From positions 5,206,417 to 5,270,416 of the forward strand of contig NZ_CP081000.1 in the NCBI RefSeq assembly GCF_019645875.1: DNA of 64,000 bases, read 5' to 3'. A model generated the notes under the pieces. That model did not search any database. It worked only from the letters and a program-made list of their open reading frames with translations, and was not told the DNA's origin. The stretch is from Mycolicibacterium senegalense (GTDB taxonomy: Bacteria > Actinomycetota > Actinomycetes > Mycobacteriales > Mycobacteriaceae). Below are positions 8,655-18,086 of the stretch, piece by piece (the stretch's first letter is position 1; each line of letters opens with the position of its first letter). A program made the translations under genes and the position numbers.

Positions 8655-10304
8655 CTATTTCGCTCCCACGTGATTGGCGTGCACGTCATCGGCCGCACGT
8701 TCTTCGGTGGTGTCCTTGGCCCACCGGTAGTCCGGCTTGCCCGCGGGCGAGCGCTTGACCTCGTCGACCAGCCAAAGGCTGCGCGGCACCTTGTAGCCCG
8801 CGATCTCGCTGCGCACGAACGCATCGAGCTCGGCCAGGGTCGGGCGGGCACCCTCGCGCGGCTGCACGACGGCGGCGACGTGCTGACCGAAGCGCTCGTC
8901 GGGCACGCCGACCACCAGCGCGTCGAACACGTCCGGATGACCCTTGAGCGCGGCCTCGACCTCTTCGGGGTAGATCTTCTCGCCACCGGAGTTGATCGAC
9001 ACCGAGCCGCGGCCCAGCATGGTCACGCTGCCGTCGGCCTCCACCTCGGCGTAGTCACCCGGGATGGCGTACCGGACACCGTTATAGGTGCGGAAAGTCT
9101 CGGCGGTCTTCTTCTCGTCCTTGAAGTACCCGACCGGGATGTGTCCGCACTTGGCGATGATGCCGCGCACTCCGGATCCCGGCTTGACCTCGTTGCCGTC
9201 CTCGTCGAGCACCTTGGTGTTCTTGTCGATGGTCACGCGCGGGCCACCGGTGTGCGACTGGCCCTTGGCCACGATGCTGGTGCCACCGAAGCCAGTCTCC
9301 GACGAGCCGATCGAGTCGGTGATGATCCGGTTGGGCAGCAGCTCGAGGAACTTCTCCTTGAGGCTCGTCGAGAACAGCGCGGCGGTGCTGGCGAGCAGGA
9401 ACAGGCTCGACAGGTCGTACTCCTTGCCCGCGGCCTGCGCGGCCAGCAGCGAGTCCAGCAGCGGGCGGGCCATCGCGTCGCCCGTGAAGAACAGCAGATT
9501 GACCTTGTGGTCATGGATCGTCTGCCACACCTCGTCGGCGTTGAACTCCGGTGCCAGCACCACGGTCTGGCCGGAGAACAGCGACATCCAGGTGGCCGAC
9601 TGCGTGGCGCCGTGAATCATCGGCGGGATGGGCAGCCGGATCATCGGCGGGTTGGCCACAGCCTGCTTGGACAAGTCGTACTCGTCGGCGACGGGCTCGC
9701 CGGTGGCGAAGTCGGTGCCGCCGAACAGCACTCGGTAGATGTCCTCGTGGCGCCACATGACACCCTTGGGGAACCCGGTGGTGCCGCCGGTGTAGAGCAG
9801 GTAGATGTCGTCGGCGCTGCGCGGGCCGAAGTCGCGCTCCGGTGAGCCCTGCGCCAGCGCATCCTCGAAGGCCACGCCGCCATAGCGCTGGAAGTCGTCG
9901 TCCGAACCGTCCTCGACCGCGAGGATGGTCTTCACGTTCGGCGTCTCGGGCAGCACGTTGGCCACCCGGTCGGCGTACCGGCGCTCGTGGATCAGCGCGA
10001 CCATGTCGGAGTTGTCGAACAGGTACTTCAGCTCGCCCTCGACGTAGCGGAAGTTGACGTTGACCAGGATGGCGCCGGCCTTCACGATACCCAGCATCCC
10101 GATCACGATCTCGATGCGGTTGCGGCAGTAGAGGCCGACCTTGTCGTCCTTCTTGACGCCCTGGTCGATCAGGTAGTGGGCCAGGCGGTTGGCCTTCTCC
10201 TCCAATTGGCCATAGGTCAACTGCTCATCGCCACAAATCAGCGCGACACGGTCCGGCACAGCATCGATGGCGTGCTCGGCAAGATCAGCAATATTCAGAG
10301 CCAC
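8655..10304 (-). CDS. fadD19: FadD19, steroid C27 acyl-CoA synthetase
   Basis: The acyl-CoA synthetase has 549 residues from GTG 10304. Motifs include LLYTGGTTGFPKGVMWRHED (residues about 166-185), DSIGSSETGFGG near residue 320, and the C-terminal SVSINSGGEKIYPEEVE. The TGGTTGFPKGV variant is typical of FadD19 and its relatives. The frame remains open far upstream, but that stretch lies on the other side of the KstR operator and opposite echA19. The start therefore belongs at 10304, where the text matches the family (ALNIADLAEHA). Known FadD19 activates C27 cholestenoate and is needed for C24-branched sterols. It is divergent from echA19. Confidence 0.93.
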   Translation of the reverse strand: MALNIADLAEHAIDAVPDRVALICGDEQLTYGQLEEKANRLAHYLIDQGVKKDDKVGLYCRNRIEIVIGMLGIVKAGAILVNVNFRYVEGELKYLFDNSDMVALIHERRYADRVANVLPETPNVKTILAVEDGSDDDFQRYGGVAFEDALAQGSPERDFGPRSADDIYLLYTGGTTGFPKGVMWRHEDIYRVLFGGTDFATGEPVADEYDLSKQAVANPPMIRLPIPPMIHGATQSATWMSLFSGQTVVLAPEFNADEVWQTIHDHKVNLLFFTGDAMARPLLDSLLAAQAAGKEYDLSSLFLLASTAALFSTSLKEKFLELLPNRIITDSIGSSETGFGGTSIVAKGQSHTGGPRVTIDKNTKVLDEDGNEVKPGSGVRGIIAKCGHIPVGYFKDEKKTAETFRTYNGVRYAIPGDYAEVEADGSVTMLGRGSVSINSGGEKIYPEEVEAALKGHPDVFDALVVGVPDERFGQHVAAVVQPREGARPTLAELDAFVRSEIAGYKVPRSLWLVDEVKRSPAGKPDYRWAKDTTEERAADDVHANHVGAK

Positions 10305-10315
10305 AGAACCTAAAC

Positions 10316-10329
10316 TAGAACGTGTTACA
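10316..10329. promoter_or_regulatory. KstR operator between fadD19 and echA19
   Basis: The 14-base sequence TAGAACGTGTTACA fits the mycobacterial KstR consensus TnnAACnnGTTnnA at every fixed position. It lies 12 bp upstream of the fadD19 GTG and 45 bp upstream of the echA19 GTG, so one site can control both directions. Binding by KstR is inferred from the motif and the known regulon. Confidence 0.88.
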
Positions 10330-10373
10330 TTTCGAGACAAGTCTGGGTTGAGAATGCATAGGAGCCGACACCC

Positions 10374-11174
10374 GTGAGCGATACCGAAAAAGGGCCTGAC
10401 GCCCTTATTGAGCAGCGCGGACACACTCTGATCCTGACGCTGAACCGGCCGGAGGCGCGCAACGCGCTTTCCACCGAGATGCTCTCGATCATGGTCGAGG
10501 CCTGGGACCGCGTCGACAACGATCCGGAGATCCGCACCTGCATCCTGACCGGTGCCGGCGGGTACTTCTGCGCCGGCATGGACCTCAAGGGCGCGACCAA
10601 GAAGCCGCCGGGCGACTCCTTCAAGGACGGCAGCTATGACCCGTCGCGCATCGACGGCCTGCTCAAGGGCCGTCGGCTGACCAAGCCGCTGATCGCCGCG
10701 GTCGAGGGCCCGGCCATCGCCGGCGGCACCGAGATCCTGCAGGGCACCGACATCCGCGTCGCCGGTGAGAGCGCCAAGTTCGGTATCTCCGAAGCCAAGT
10801 GGAGCCTGTACCCGATGGGCGGGTCGGCGGTACGCCTGGTGCGCCAGATCCCCTACACCATCGCCTGCGACATGCTGCTGACCGGACGGCACATCACCGC
10901 CGCCCAGGCGCTCGAGTACGGCTTGATCGGTCATGTCGTTCCGGACGGCACCGCGCTGGAGAAGGCCCTCGAGATCGCCGAGGTGATCAACAACAACGGC
11001 CCGCTGGCCGTGCAGGCCATCCTCAAGACCATCCGCGAGACCGAAGGCATGCACGAAAACGAGGCGTTCAAGCCCGACACCGCCAACGGCATCCCGGTGT
11101 TCCTGTCCCAGGACGCCAAGGAGGGCCCGCTGGCCTTCAAGGAGAAGCGCGCGCCCAAGTTCCAGATGAAGTAG
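10374..11174 (+). CDS. echA19: EchA19, steroid enoyl-CoA hydratase
   Basis: This crotonase-family protein has 266 residues. The oxyanion-hole segment is GGYFCAGMDLKG (about residues 62-73) and the second one is EGPAIAGGTEILQGTDIRVA. The catalytic acid/base pair lies in GGTEIL and GISEAKWSLYP. The GTG start at 10374 has GGAG about ten bases upstream. EchA19 hydrates the C22-C23 double bond in the C5 side-chain CoA ester of cholesterol. It is transcribed divergently from fadD19 from a KstR-controlled promoter and ends at a strong hairpin terminator. Confidence 0.93.
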   Translation: MSDTEKGPDALIEQRGHTLILTLNRPEARNALSTEMLSIMVEAWDRVDNDPEIRTCILTGAGGYFCAGMDLKGATKKPPGDSFKDGSYDPSRIDGLLKGRRLTKPLIAAVEGPAIAGGTEILQGTDIRVAGESAKFGISEAKWSLYPMGGSAVRLVRQIPYTIACDMLLTGRHITAAQALEYGLIGHVVPDGTALEKALEIAEVINNNGPLAVQAILKTIRETEGMHENEAFKPDTANGIPVFLSQDAKEGPLAFKEKRAPKFQMK

Positions 11175-11191
11175 TTCATACGCGATAACCA

Positions 11192-11235
11192 AAACTGAGG
11201 CCCTGCTCGATATTTCGAGCAGGGCCTCAGTTTTC
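11192..11235. terminator. Bidirectional hairpin terminator after echA19
   Basis: A 20-bp inverted repeat (arms 11192-11211 and 11216-11235) surrounds a TATT loop. The arms begin AAAACTGAGGCC and end GGCCTCAGTTTT, so a T-run follows the stem on both strands. It separates the convergent echA19 and proline-rich genes and can terminate both. Confidence 0.92.
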
Positions 11236-11241
11236 ATGTGT

Positions 11242-11568
11242 TCAGCGCCAGTGTCCGGGCGGCGGCGGGCCCCAATGCCCCGGCGGCGGGGGCGGCGGGC
11301 CCCAGAACCGCGGGGGTGGCGGCGGCGGGCCCCAGAACGGCGGCGGGGGCGGAGGCGGCGGCCCCCAGAACGGCGGCGGCGGAGGCAGCGGTGGCGGTGG
11401 TGGCGGCGGGAACAGCGGCGCGGGGACCGCTGACATCATGCTCGCCGGAGCGGGAGCCGACGCCGGTGCCGCATTGGCCTGGCCGGCTATCCCGATGGCC
11501 CCGGCCAGCAGCGCCCCACCCAGCATCACTCCGCTCAACACGCTTCGCCCAGTCAAATGTCGTGCCAT
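11242..11568 (-). CDS. Secreted proline-rich protein with FWGPPPPPP repeats
   Basis: The 108-residue product starts at ATG 11568, eight bases after AGGAG. A GTG nine bases earlier overlaps that ribosome site. Residues 1-33 form a signal peptide: RHLTGR, then a hydrophobic core (VLSGVMLGGALLAGAIGIAG), then QANAA as the probable cleavage site. The rest is low-complexity: an Ala/Pro linker, then four or five units of (F/H)WGPPPPPP and a terminal GHWR. It resembles other small exported Pro-rich mycobacterial proteins and has no enzymatic motif. It occupies the place between echA19 and cyp142 where M. tuberculosis has Rv3517. The regular aromatic spacing suggests a wall- or protein-binding tail, but this is inference. 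Confidence 0.75.
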   Translation of the reverse strand: MARHLTGRSVLSGVMLGGALLAGAIGIAGQANAAPASAPAPASMMSAVPAPLFPPPPPPPLPPPPPFWGPPPPPPPPFWGPPPPPPRFWGPPPPPPGHWGPPPPGHWR

Positions 11569-11618
11569 CTCGTGCACTCCTCTAATCGTCGCGTCACATC
11601 CCCCGATATTGCGAGACT

Positions 11619-11630
11619 ATCTAATTAGAT
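11619..11630. promoter_or_regulatory. 12-bp AT palindrome upstream of the proline-rich gene
   Basis: ATCTAATTAGAT is perfectly self-complementary and lies about 50 bp upstream of the proline-rich gene start, in an AT-richer stretch (about 11610-11680) between that gene and the cyp142 stop. It could be an operator or part of the promoter. There is no family assignment. Confidence 0.3.
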
Positions 11631-11712
11631 TCACTATGCGAAACCCGTGGATGCCTTGCACAGCGAACACTTAACCAGGACATAGGAATACACAGACCAC
11701 ACGGCCGTCGGG

Positions 11713-12918
11713 TTAGGCTCCCAGTGGTGCCGTGGGGGTGAAGACGACCGGCATGGCCTCAGGCCCGCTGACGAAGTTGGCCGGACGCAACGGCAGTGCC
11801 TTGTCGTCGGCCAACCGCAAGTCGGGCAACCGGGTGAGCAGCCGGTCGAGCATCAGCCGCAGTTCCAAGCGAGCCAGCTGATTGCCGAGGCAGAAGTGCG
11901 TCCCGAAGCCGAAAGCCAAGTGGCTGTTGGGGTTCCGGTCGATGCGGAACTCGTCGGGGTTCTCGAATACGGCCTCGTCGAAGTTCGCCGACTCGAACAT
12001 CAGCATGATCTTCTCGCCGGCCTTGAGGTCGGTGCCGTGGAACGTCGTGTCCGCGGTCAGGGTGCGGCACATGTTCTTCACCGGCGAGGTCCAGCGCAGC
12101 GTCTCCTCGATGGCACCGGGCAGGGCTTCCCGGTTCGCGACGAGCGTGTCCCACTGATCGCGATGACGCAGCAGCTGATCGGTCCCGCCCGAGAGCGTGT
12201 GCCGCGTGGTCTCGTCGCCGCCGATCAGGATCAGCAGGGTCTCCATGACGATCTCGTCATCGCTCATCCGCTGTCCCTCGACTTCGGCGTTCACCAGGAT
12301 CGAGAACAGGTCGTCGGTCGGCTCGGCGCGCCGCTTGGCGATCACCTCCATGGTGAACGCGGTATAGGCGGCGAACGTCTCCATCAGCATGTTGATGGCG
12401 GTCTCGTCGAGATGCGAACTCAGCCCACAGACCAGGTCGTCCGACCACTTCAGCAGCATCTCGCGCTCGGTGGGCAGGACCCCGAGCATGTCGCCGATCA
12501 CCGCCATCGGCAGCGGTGCGGCGATGTCGCGGACGAAATCGCATTCCCCGCGTTCGCAGACGGCGTCGATCAGGGTGTCGCACAGGCTCACGATCGACGG
12601 CACCTTGTCCATCACCCGCTTACGGGTGAAACCGGAGTTGACCAGCTTGCGGCGCAGCACGTGCGCCGGGTCGTCCATGTCGATCATGTAGGGCATGCCG
12701 GGCTGGTCGGGACGGATACCGCCGGAACTGGAGAACAGCTCGGGGTTGCGTTCGGCGTCGAGGACGGCCTGATAGGTGGTGGCCGCCGCGAGTCCGTTGC
12801 GGTCGCGGAACACCGGCTCGTTGGCCCGCATCCATCGGTAGGCCTCCCGAGCACCGCCGTCGGCGTAGAAGTTGCCGTTGGTGAAGTCAACATCGGGCTT
12901 GGGCAGTACCTGGGTCAC
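11713..12918 (-). CDS. cyp142: CYP142, steroid C26/C27 cytochrome P450
   Basis: The 401-residue soluble P450 has all the core signatures: the I-helix oxygen-binding motif GGDETT (around residue 235), the ExxR motif EETLRW, and the haem-binding loop FGFGTHFCLGNQLAR with proximal Cys at residue 343. Length and text fit CYP142, which oxidises the terminal methyl of cholest-4-en-3-one to the acid alongside CYP125. Its start overlaps the stop of the upstream acetoacetate-decarboxylase-fold gene by 4 bp, so the two form an operon. No ferredoxin gene is adjacent. Confidence 0.92.
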   Translation of the reverse strand: MTQVLPKPDVDFTNGNFYADGGAREAYRWMRANEPVFRDRNGLAAATTYQAVLDAERNPELFSSSGGIRPDQPGMPYMIDMDDPAHVLRRKLVNSGFTRKRVMDKVPSIVSLCDTLIDAVCERGECDFVRDIAAPLPMAVIGDMLGVLPTEREMLLKWSDDLVCGLSSHLDETAINMLMETFAAYTAFTMEVIAKRRAEPTDDLFSILVNAEVEGQRMSDDEIVMETLLILIGGDETTRHTLSGGTDQLLRHRDQWDTLVANREALPGAIEETLRWTSPVKNMCRTLTADTTFHGTDLKAGEKIMLMFESANFDEAVFENPDEFRIDRNPNSHLAFGFGTHFCLGNQLARLELRLMLDRLLTRLPDLRLADDKALPLRPANFVSGPEAMPVVFTPTAPLGA

Positions 12919-13658
12919 GAAATCTCCTTGGCGTCAGCGAACGTCATTTGCACATTGCGAACCGAACTGGACAACAGCGCCCGCTTGGGCAGGCCCAGCG
13001 CCGCGAGTTCTGCCGCGTACGGGTGATCGCCGAGCCGGATTCGGACCCCGCCCGGCCGGTAGCGCACACCGGAAAGCCGCATCTGGCCTTCGGTTTCGCG
13101 CAGGACGCCGTCGAGGTAGGAAAAGGTGGACTGCACCTGAGGTTTGGCGGTGAACGCCGAGGGCACCGGCAGGCCGGGCTTGAAATCCATCCCGACCGCC
13201 ATCTGACCGTCGACGCTGACCTCGAATCCGAACGGCTCACCCTCGTGAACGGTAAAGTCCGCCAAGACTTTCGGGTAGCCCCAGATCTGGCGACCGGCCT
13301 GCAGCGTGAACTCGCCGTCGACCGGGAGGTGGTGCACCAAGGCGCCCGCCGAACCCAGGCCGCGCAGGCCTGAGGAGTCCGACCCCGGCCGGTTCACCAT
13401 GACGTTGGTGCCATACTCCAGGTACGGGCCCAGATCGCCGTCGATGTAGCGCATCAGCATCAGCACCACGATGGCCCGGTGGGGCCGATGCCGGTACACG
13501 CGCAGGCCGCTGTAATCGATCATGCGCTGCGCGGCGTCGGCGTCCACCGAGAACATCGCCATGTGCTGTTCGGCGGTCCGGATCTGCACCGGCATCGTCA
13601 AGACGCTGCCGAGCACGGTGTGCTGCGAGGGCCCGGAGGCGGGAGCGCTGTGACTCAC
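12915..13658 (-). CDS. Acetoacetate decarboxylase-fold protein (Rv3519-like)
   Basis: The 247-residue protein belongs to the acetoacetate decarboxylase-like superfamily. GRQIWGYPKVLADF, near residue 118, carries the Lys that forms the Schiff base in true decarboxylases. A C-terminal GLPKRALLSSSVRNVQMTF closes the domain. Context (operon with cyp142, LLM gene behind it) matches Rv3519, a conserved gene of the cholesterol region whose reaction is not established to my knowledge. A 10-bp inverted repeat lies 19-51 bp upstream of its start. Here it reads on the same strand as cyp142, immediately upstream. Confidence 0.8.
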   Translation of the reverse strand: MSHSAPASGPSQHTVLGSVLTMPVQIRTAEQHMAMFSVDADAAQRMIDYSGLRVYRHRPHRAIVVLMLMRYIDGDLGPYLEYGTNVMVNRPGSDSSGLRGLGSAGALVHHLPVDGEFTLQAGRQIWGYPKVLADFTVHEGEPFGFEVSVDGQMAVGMDFKPGLPVPSAFTAKPQVQSTFSYLDGVLRETEGQMRLSGVRYRPGGVRIRLGDHPYAAELAALGLPKRALLSSSVRNVQMTFADAKEIS

Positions 13659-13676
13659 GCCATAAATCTAGAACCT

Positions 13677-13709
13677 CGAGTAGACAGGTTGCAAGAAAGT
13701 GTCTACTCG
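13677..13709. promoter_or_regulatory. Perfect inverted repeat CGAGTAGACA-N13-TGTCTACTCG
   Basis: Arms 13677-13686 and 13700-13709 are exact reverse complements separated by 13 bases. The site lies between the LLM gene stop (13712) and the start of the Rv3519-like gene (13658). There is no T-run on the transcribed side, so an operator for the Rv3519-like/cyp142 operon is more likely than a terminator. On the minus strand it includes TGCAACCTGTCTAC, a KstR-like sequence with two mismatches at fixed positions. Confidence 0.6.
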
Positions 13710-13711
13710 GG

Positions 13712-14752
13712 TCAGTGATCCGCCGCGAGAGCCGCAAGGTCGCGGATCTGCTCGACGGAGCGGGCGCCGACGACCATCATGGTCACGCCCGAGGCCTCCC
13801 AGGCCTTGATCTGCTCCTTGACGTAGTCGAGGTTGCCGACGATCGCCGAATCGTCGACCAACTCATCGGGGATGACCTTGGCGGCTTCGTCTTTGCGGTC
13901 ACTGCGGAACAGCTTGGTGACGTCGTCGACGACCTCCGCGTAGCCCATGCGGCGGTAGACCTCGGCGTGGAAGTTGGTGTCCTCAGACCCCATGCCGCCC
14001 ATGTACAGCGCCAGGTGCGGCTTCATGAGCTCCATGATCGCCGGCCGATCGTCGGTCACCACTACCTGTGCGGTGGCGCAGATCTCGAAGGTCTCCCGAG
14101 TACGGCGCGCCCCGGGGCGGGCGAAGCCCTCGTCCAGCCACTCGTTGTACATGCCGGCGATGCGCGGCGAGTAGAAGATCGGCAGCCAACCGTCGGCGAT
14201 CTCGGCGGCCAGCGCGACGTTCTTGGGCCCTTCGGCACCCAGCATGACCGGGATGTCGGCGCGCAGCGGATGGGTGATCGGCTTGAGGTTCTTGCCCAGC
14301 CCGGTGGTGCCCTCACCGGTCAGCGGCAGCGGGTAGTGCGGGCCGTCGCTGTGGACCGGAGCCTCCCGCGCCCAGACCTGACGCAGGATGTCGATGTACT
14401 CACGGGTGCGGGCCAGCGGCTTGCCGAACTTCGCGCCATACCAGCCCTCGACCACCTGCGGCCCGGACACACCGAGGCCGAGGATGTGGCGGCCGCCGGA
14501 GAGATGATCCAGCGTCAGTGCGGCCATCGCGCACGCCGTCGGGGTCCGCGCCGACATCTGGATGACCGAGGTGCCCAGCCTCATGCGCGTCGTCTCGCGG
14601 CCCCACCAGGCCAGCGGGGTGTACGCGTCCGAACCCCAGGCTTCCGCGGTGAACACGGTGTCGAAGCCCTCCGCCTCGGCGGCCGCGACGAGTTCGGCGT
14701 GGTTGGTGGGCGGCTGTGCGCCCCAGTATCCGAGCTGCAGACCCAACTTCAT
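13712..14752 (-). CDS. LLM-class F420-dependent oxidoreductase (Rv3520c-like)
   Basis: This is a luciferase-like TIM-barrel protein of 346 residues. It starts MKLGLQLGYWGAQPPTNHAE. The substrate/F420 region LGVSGPQVVEGWYG is near residue 96, with MLGAEGPKNVALAAEIADGWLP near residue 170. The family uses reduced F420 (or FMN) for hydride transfer. Rv3520c is its counterpart in the cholesterol region of M. tuberculosis. It is divergent from the DUF35 gene with a KstR operator in the 58-bp gap, so sterol induction is expected. The substrate is not known from the sequence. Confidence 0.85.
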   Translation of the reverse strand: MKLGLQLGYWGAQPPTNHAELVAAAEAEGFDTVFTAEAWGSDAYTPLAWWGRETTRMRLGTSVIQMSARTPTACAMAALTLDHLSGGRHILGLGVSGPQVVEGWYGAKFGKPLARTREYIDILRQVWAREAPVHSDGPHYPLPLTGEGTTGLGKNLKPITHPLRADIPVMLGAEGPKNVALAAEIADGWLPIFYSPRIAGMYNEWLDEGFARPGARRTRETFEICATAQVVVTDDRPAIMELMKPHLALYMGGMGSEDTNFHAEVYRRMGYAEVVDDVTKLFRSDRKDEAAKVIPDELVDDSAIVGNLDYVKEQIKAWEASGVTMMVVGARSVEQIRDLAALAADH

Positions 14753-14788
14753 TTAGATTGCCTTCCCACGTGTCCTTGCCACGATTGT

Positions 14789-14802
14789 TAGAACCTGTTC
14801 TA
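14789..14802. promoter_or_regulatory. KstR operator upstream of the DUF35-ltp4-ltp3 operon
   Basis: TAGAACCTGTTCTA is a near-perfect palindrome and a complete match to TnnAACnnGTTnnA. It ends 8 bp before the GTG at 14811 and lies 36 bp upstream of the divergent LLM gene. If the GTG is used, the plus-strand mRNA is leaderless or nearly so and the operator would cover the -10 region. Confidence 0.9.
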
Positions 14803-14810
14803 CTCGATGT

Positions 14811-15803
14811 GTGACAGCCAGCCAAAGCAGCCCGGCCTCGACAGATCACCGCGAGCCGCCTCTTTCCGCGCCACTGAAACTGTCTTTTGACTACACCCGT
14901 TCAGTGGGCCCTCTGCTCAGTCAGTTCTTCACCGCCCTGCGTGAGCGCCGGATCGTCGGCGTGCGCGGGTCGGACGGACGTGTGCACGTGCCACCCGCTG
15001 AGTATGACCCGGTCACCTATGAGGCGTTGACCGAGGTCGTACCGGTCGCCAGCGTCGGGACGGTACTGTCCTGGACCTGGCAGCCCGAGCCGCTGCAGGG
15101 CCAGCCGCTCGACCGGCCGTTCGCCTGGGCGCTGATCAAGCTCGACGGCGCCGACACACCACTGCTGCACGCCGTGGACGTCGCCGAAGGTGAGCTCAGC
15201 ACCGGTGCCCGCGTGCACGTGCACTGGGTCGACGAGCCGGTGGGTGCGATCACCGACATCGCGTACTTCGTCCCCGGCGAGATCGCCGAGGACGTCCCCG
15301 CGGTGGCGACCGATGACCGTGACCCCGTGACCATGCTGGTGGTCCCCTCGGCCATCGAGATCCAGCACACGGCTTCCCGCCCGGAGAGCACCTATCTGCG
15401 GGGTCTGCGCGACGGCAAGCTGCTCGGTGCGCGCACCGGCGACGACGGCAAGGTGTACTTCCCGCCCAAGGAAGCTGATCCGGCTACCGGCCAGGAGCTC
15501 GACCAGTTCGTCGAACTGGTCGACAAGGGCACGGTCACCACGTTCGCGATCATCAACATCCCGTTCGCCGGCCAGCGCATCAAGCCGCCATACGTCGCGG
15601 CCTACGTGCTGCTCGACGGCGCCGACATCCCGTTCCTGCATCTGGTCACCGACATCGACGCGTCCGAGGTGCGGATGGGCATGCGGGTCGAAGCGGTGTG
15701 GAAGCCCCAGGAGGAATGGGGTCTCGGCATCGACAACATCTCGCATTTCCGGCCGACGGGTGAGCCCGACGCCGACTACGACAGCTACAAGCACCACCTG
15801 TAA
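14811..15803 (+). CDS. Tandem DUF35/OB-fold-like protein (Rv3521-like)
   Basis: The 330-residue protein is built from two similar halves, about residues 30-165 and 175-315. Each has an N-terminal helix (LRERRIVGVRGSDGRVHVPP and LRDGKLLGARTGDDGKVYFPP) and a C-terminal beta domain with DGAD-P-LH. This is the DUF35 layout, normally a zinc ribbon plus OB fold, but the ribbon cysteines are replaced and the protein has no Cys. It precedes ltp4 and ltp3 in one operon. DUF35 proteins such as ChsH2 are partners of Ltp2-type aldolases, so a partner role for Ltp4/Ltp3 is a reasonable inference. The start is uncertain: GTG 14811 has no clear ribosome site and the conserved text begins near residue 25. 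Confidence 0.8.
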   Translation: MTASQSSPASTDHREPPLSAPLKLSFDYTRSVGPLLSQFFTALRERRIVGVRGSDGRVHVPPAEYDPVTYEALTEVVPVASVGTVLSWTWQPEPLQGQPLDRPFAWALIKLDGADTPLLHAVDVAEGELSTGARVHVHWVDEPVGAITDIAYFVPGEIAEDVPAVATDDRDPVTMLVVPSAIEIQHTASRPESTYLRGLRDGKLLGARTGDDGKVYFPPKEADPATGQELDQFVELVDKGTVTTFAIINIPFAGQRIKPPYVAAYVLLDGADIPFLHLVTDIDASEVRMGMRVEAVWKPQEEWGLGIDNISHFRPTGEPDADYDSYKHHL

Positions 15804-15812
15804 AGGGATCAC

Positions 15813-16876
15813 ATGTCTTCTCGTGAAGTAGCCGTCGTCGGTTTCGCGCATGCGCCGCATGTGCGCCGTACTGATGGCACCACCAACGGCGTCGAAATGC
15901 TGATGCCGTGTTTCGCCAGCCTCTACGAAGAGCTCGGTCTGCAGCAGACCGACATCGGCTTCTGGTGCTCGGGTTCCTCCGATTACCTTGCGGGCCGGGC
16001 CTTCTCGTTCATCTCGGCGATCGACTCGATCGGCGCGGTTCCGCCGATCAACGAATCGCACGTCGAGATGGACGCGGCCTGGGCGTTGTACGAGGCCTAT
16101 ATCAAGATCCTGACCGGCGAGGTGGACACCGCGCTGGTCTACGGCTTCGGCAAGTCCTCGGCAGGTGTGCTGCGCCGGGTGCTGGCCCTGCAGACCGACC
16201 CGTATACCGTCGCGCCACTGTGGCCGGATGCGGTGTCACTGGCCGGACTTCAGGCCCGGTTCGGCCTGGATGCCGGCAAATGGACCGCCGAGCAGATGGC
16301 CCAGGTCGCGCTGGATTCGTATGCCGCGGGCGGCCGCACCGACCGTGAGCAGGTCACCGGCAGCATCAGCGAACTGTTGGACCGGCCGTACTTCGCCGAT
16401 CCGCTGCGCCGCCACGACATCGCTCCGATCACCGACGGCGCGTCGGCGATCGTGCTGGCCGCCGGCGACCGGGCGCGCGAACTGCGCGAAAACCCCGCCT
16501 GGATCACCGGTTTCGAGCACCGCATCGAGACCCCGGTGCTCGGTGCGCGCGATCTGACCGTCTCGACCTCGACCGCCGCGTCGGCTCAGGCCGCCACCGG
16601 CGGTGACGTGAGCTCGATCGAGGTGGCTGAGATCTACGCCCCGTTCACCCACCAGCAGCTGATCCTCACCGAGGCGATCGGGCTGGGCGATGCCACGAAG
16701 ATCAACCCCTCCGGCGGTGCGTTGGCCGCCAACCCGATGTTCTCGGCCGGTCTGGAGCGCATCGGTTTCGCCGCACAGCACATCTTCGACGGTTCCGCCG
16801 GACGCGTGCTCGCGCACGCCACCAGCGGCGCTGCGCTGCAACAGAATCTGGTCGCGGTCCTGGAGGGCAAGAACTA

Positions 16877-16877
<1 letters not shown>
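15813..16877 (+). CDS. ltp4: Ltp4, thiolase-fold lipid-transfer/aldolase-type protein
   Basis: This thiolase-superfamily protein has 354 residues, with an N-terminal VAVVGFAHAPHVRR and C-terminal INPSGGALAANPMFSAGLER and ATSGAALQQ. Where true thiolases have the nucleophilic Cys (around residue 80), it reads INESHVEMDAAW, so thiolytic chemistry is not expected. Ltp3 and Ltp4 were described in Rhodococcus as required for C24-branched sterol side chains, acting as retro-aldolases. It begins 9 bp after the DUF35 gene with AAAGGG as ribosome site, and its stop overlaps the ltp3 start by one base. Confidence 0.87.
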
Positions 16878-18052
<1,175 letters not shown>

Positions 18053-18086
18053 CGCGGCCGACGAGCGCTCGCGCGAGGAGCCATCG

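Noticed and set aside
7329..9845. Long plus-strand frame opposite the methyltransferase, flavoprotein and fadD19
   Set aside because: The minus-strand genes have clear motifs and the plus-strand translation has none. The absence of stops is due to GC-rich codon bias.
10305..11237. Upstream extension of the fadD19 frame
   Set aside because: It crosses the KstR operator and lies opposite echA19; the family sequence starts at GTG 10304.
11260..11410. GC-rich tandem repeat as a possible CRISPR or satellite array
   Set aside because: It is the coding repeat of the polyproline protein, without spacers of regular size.
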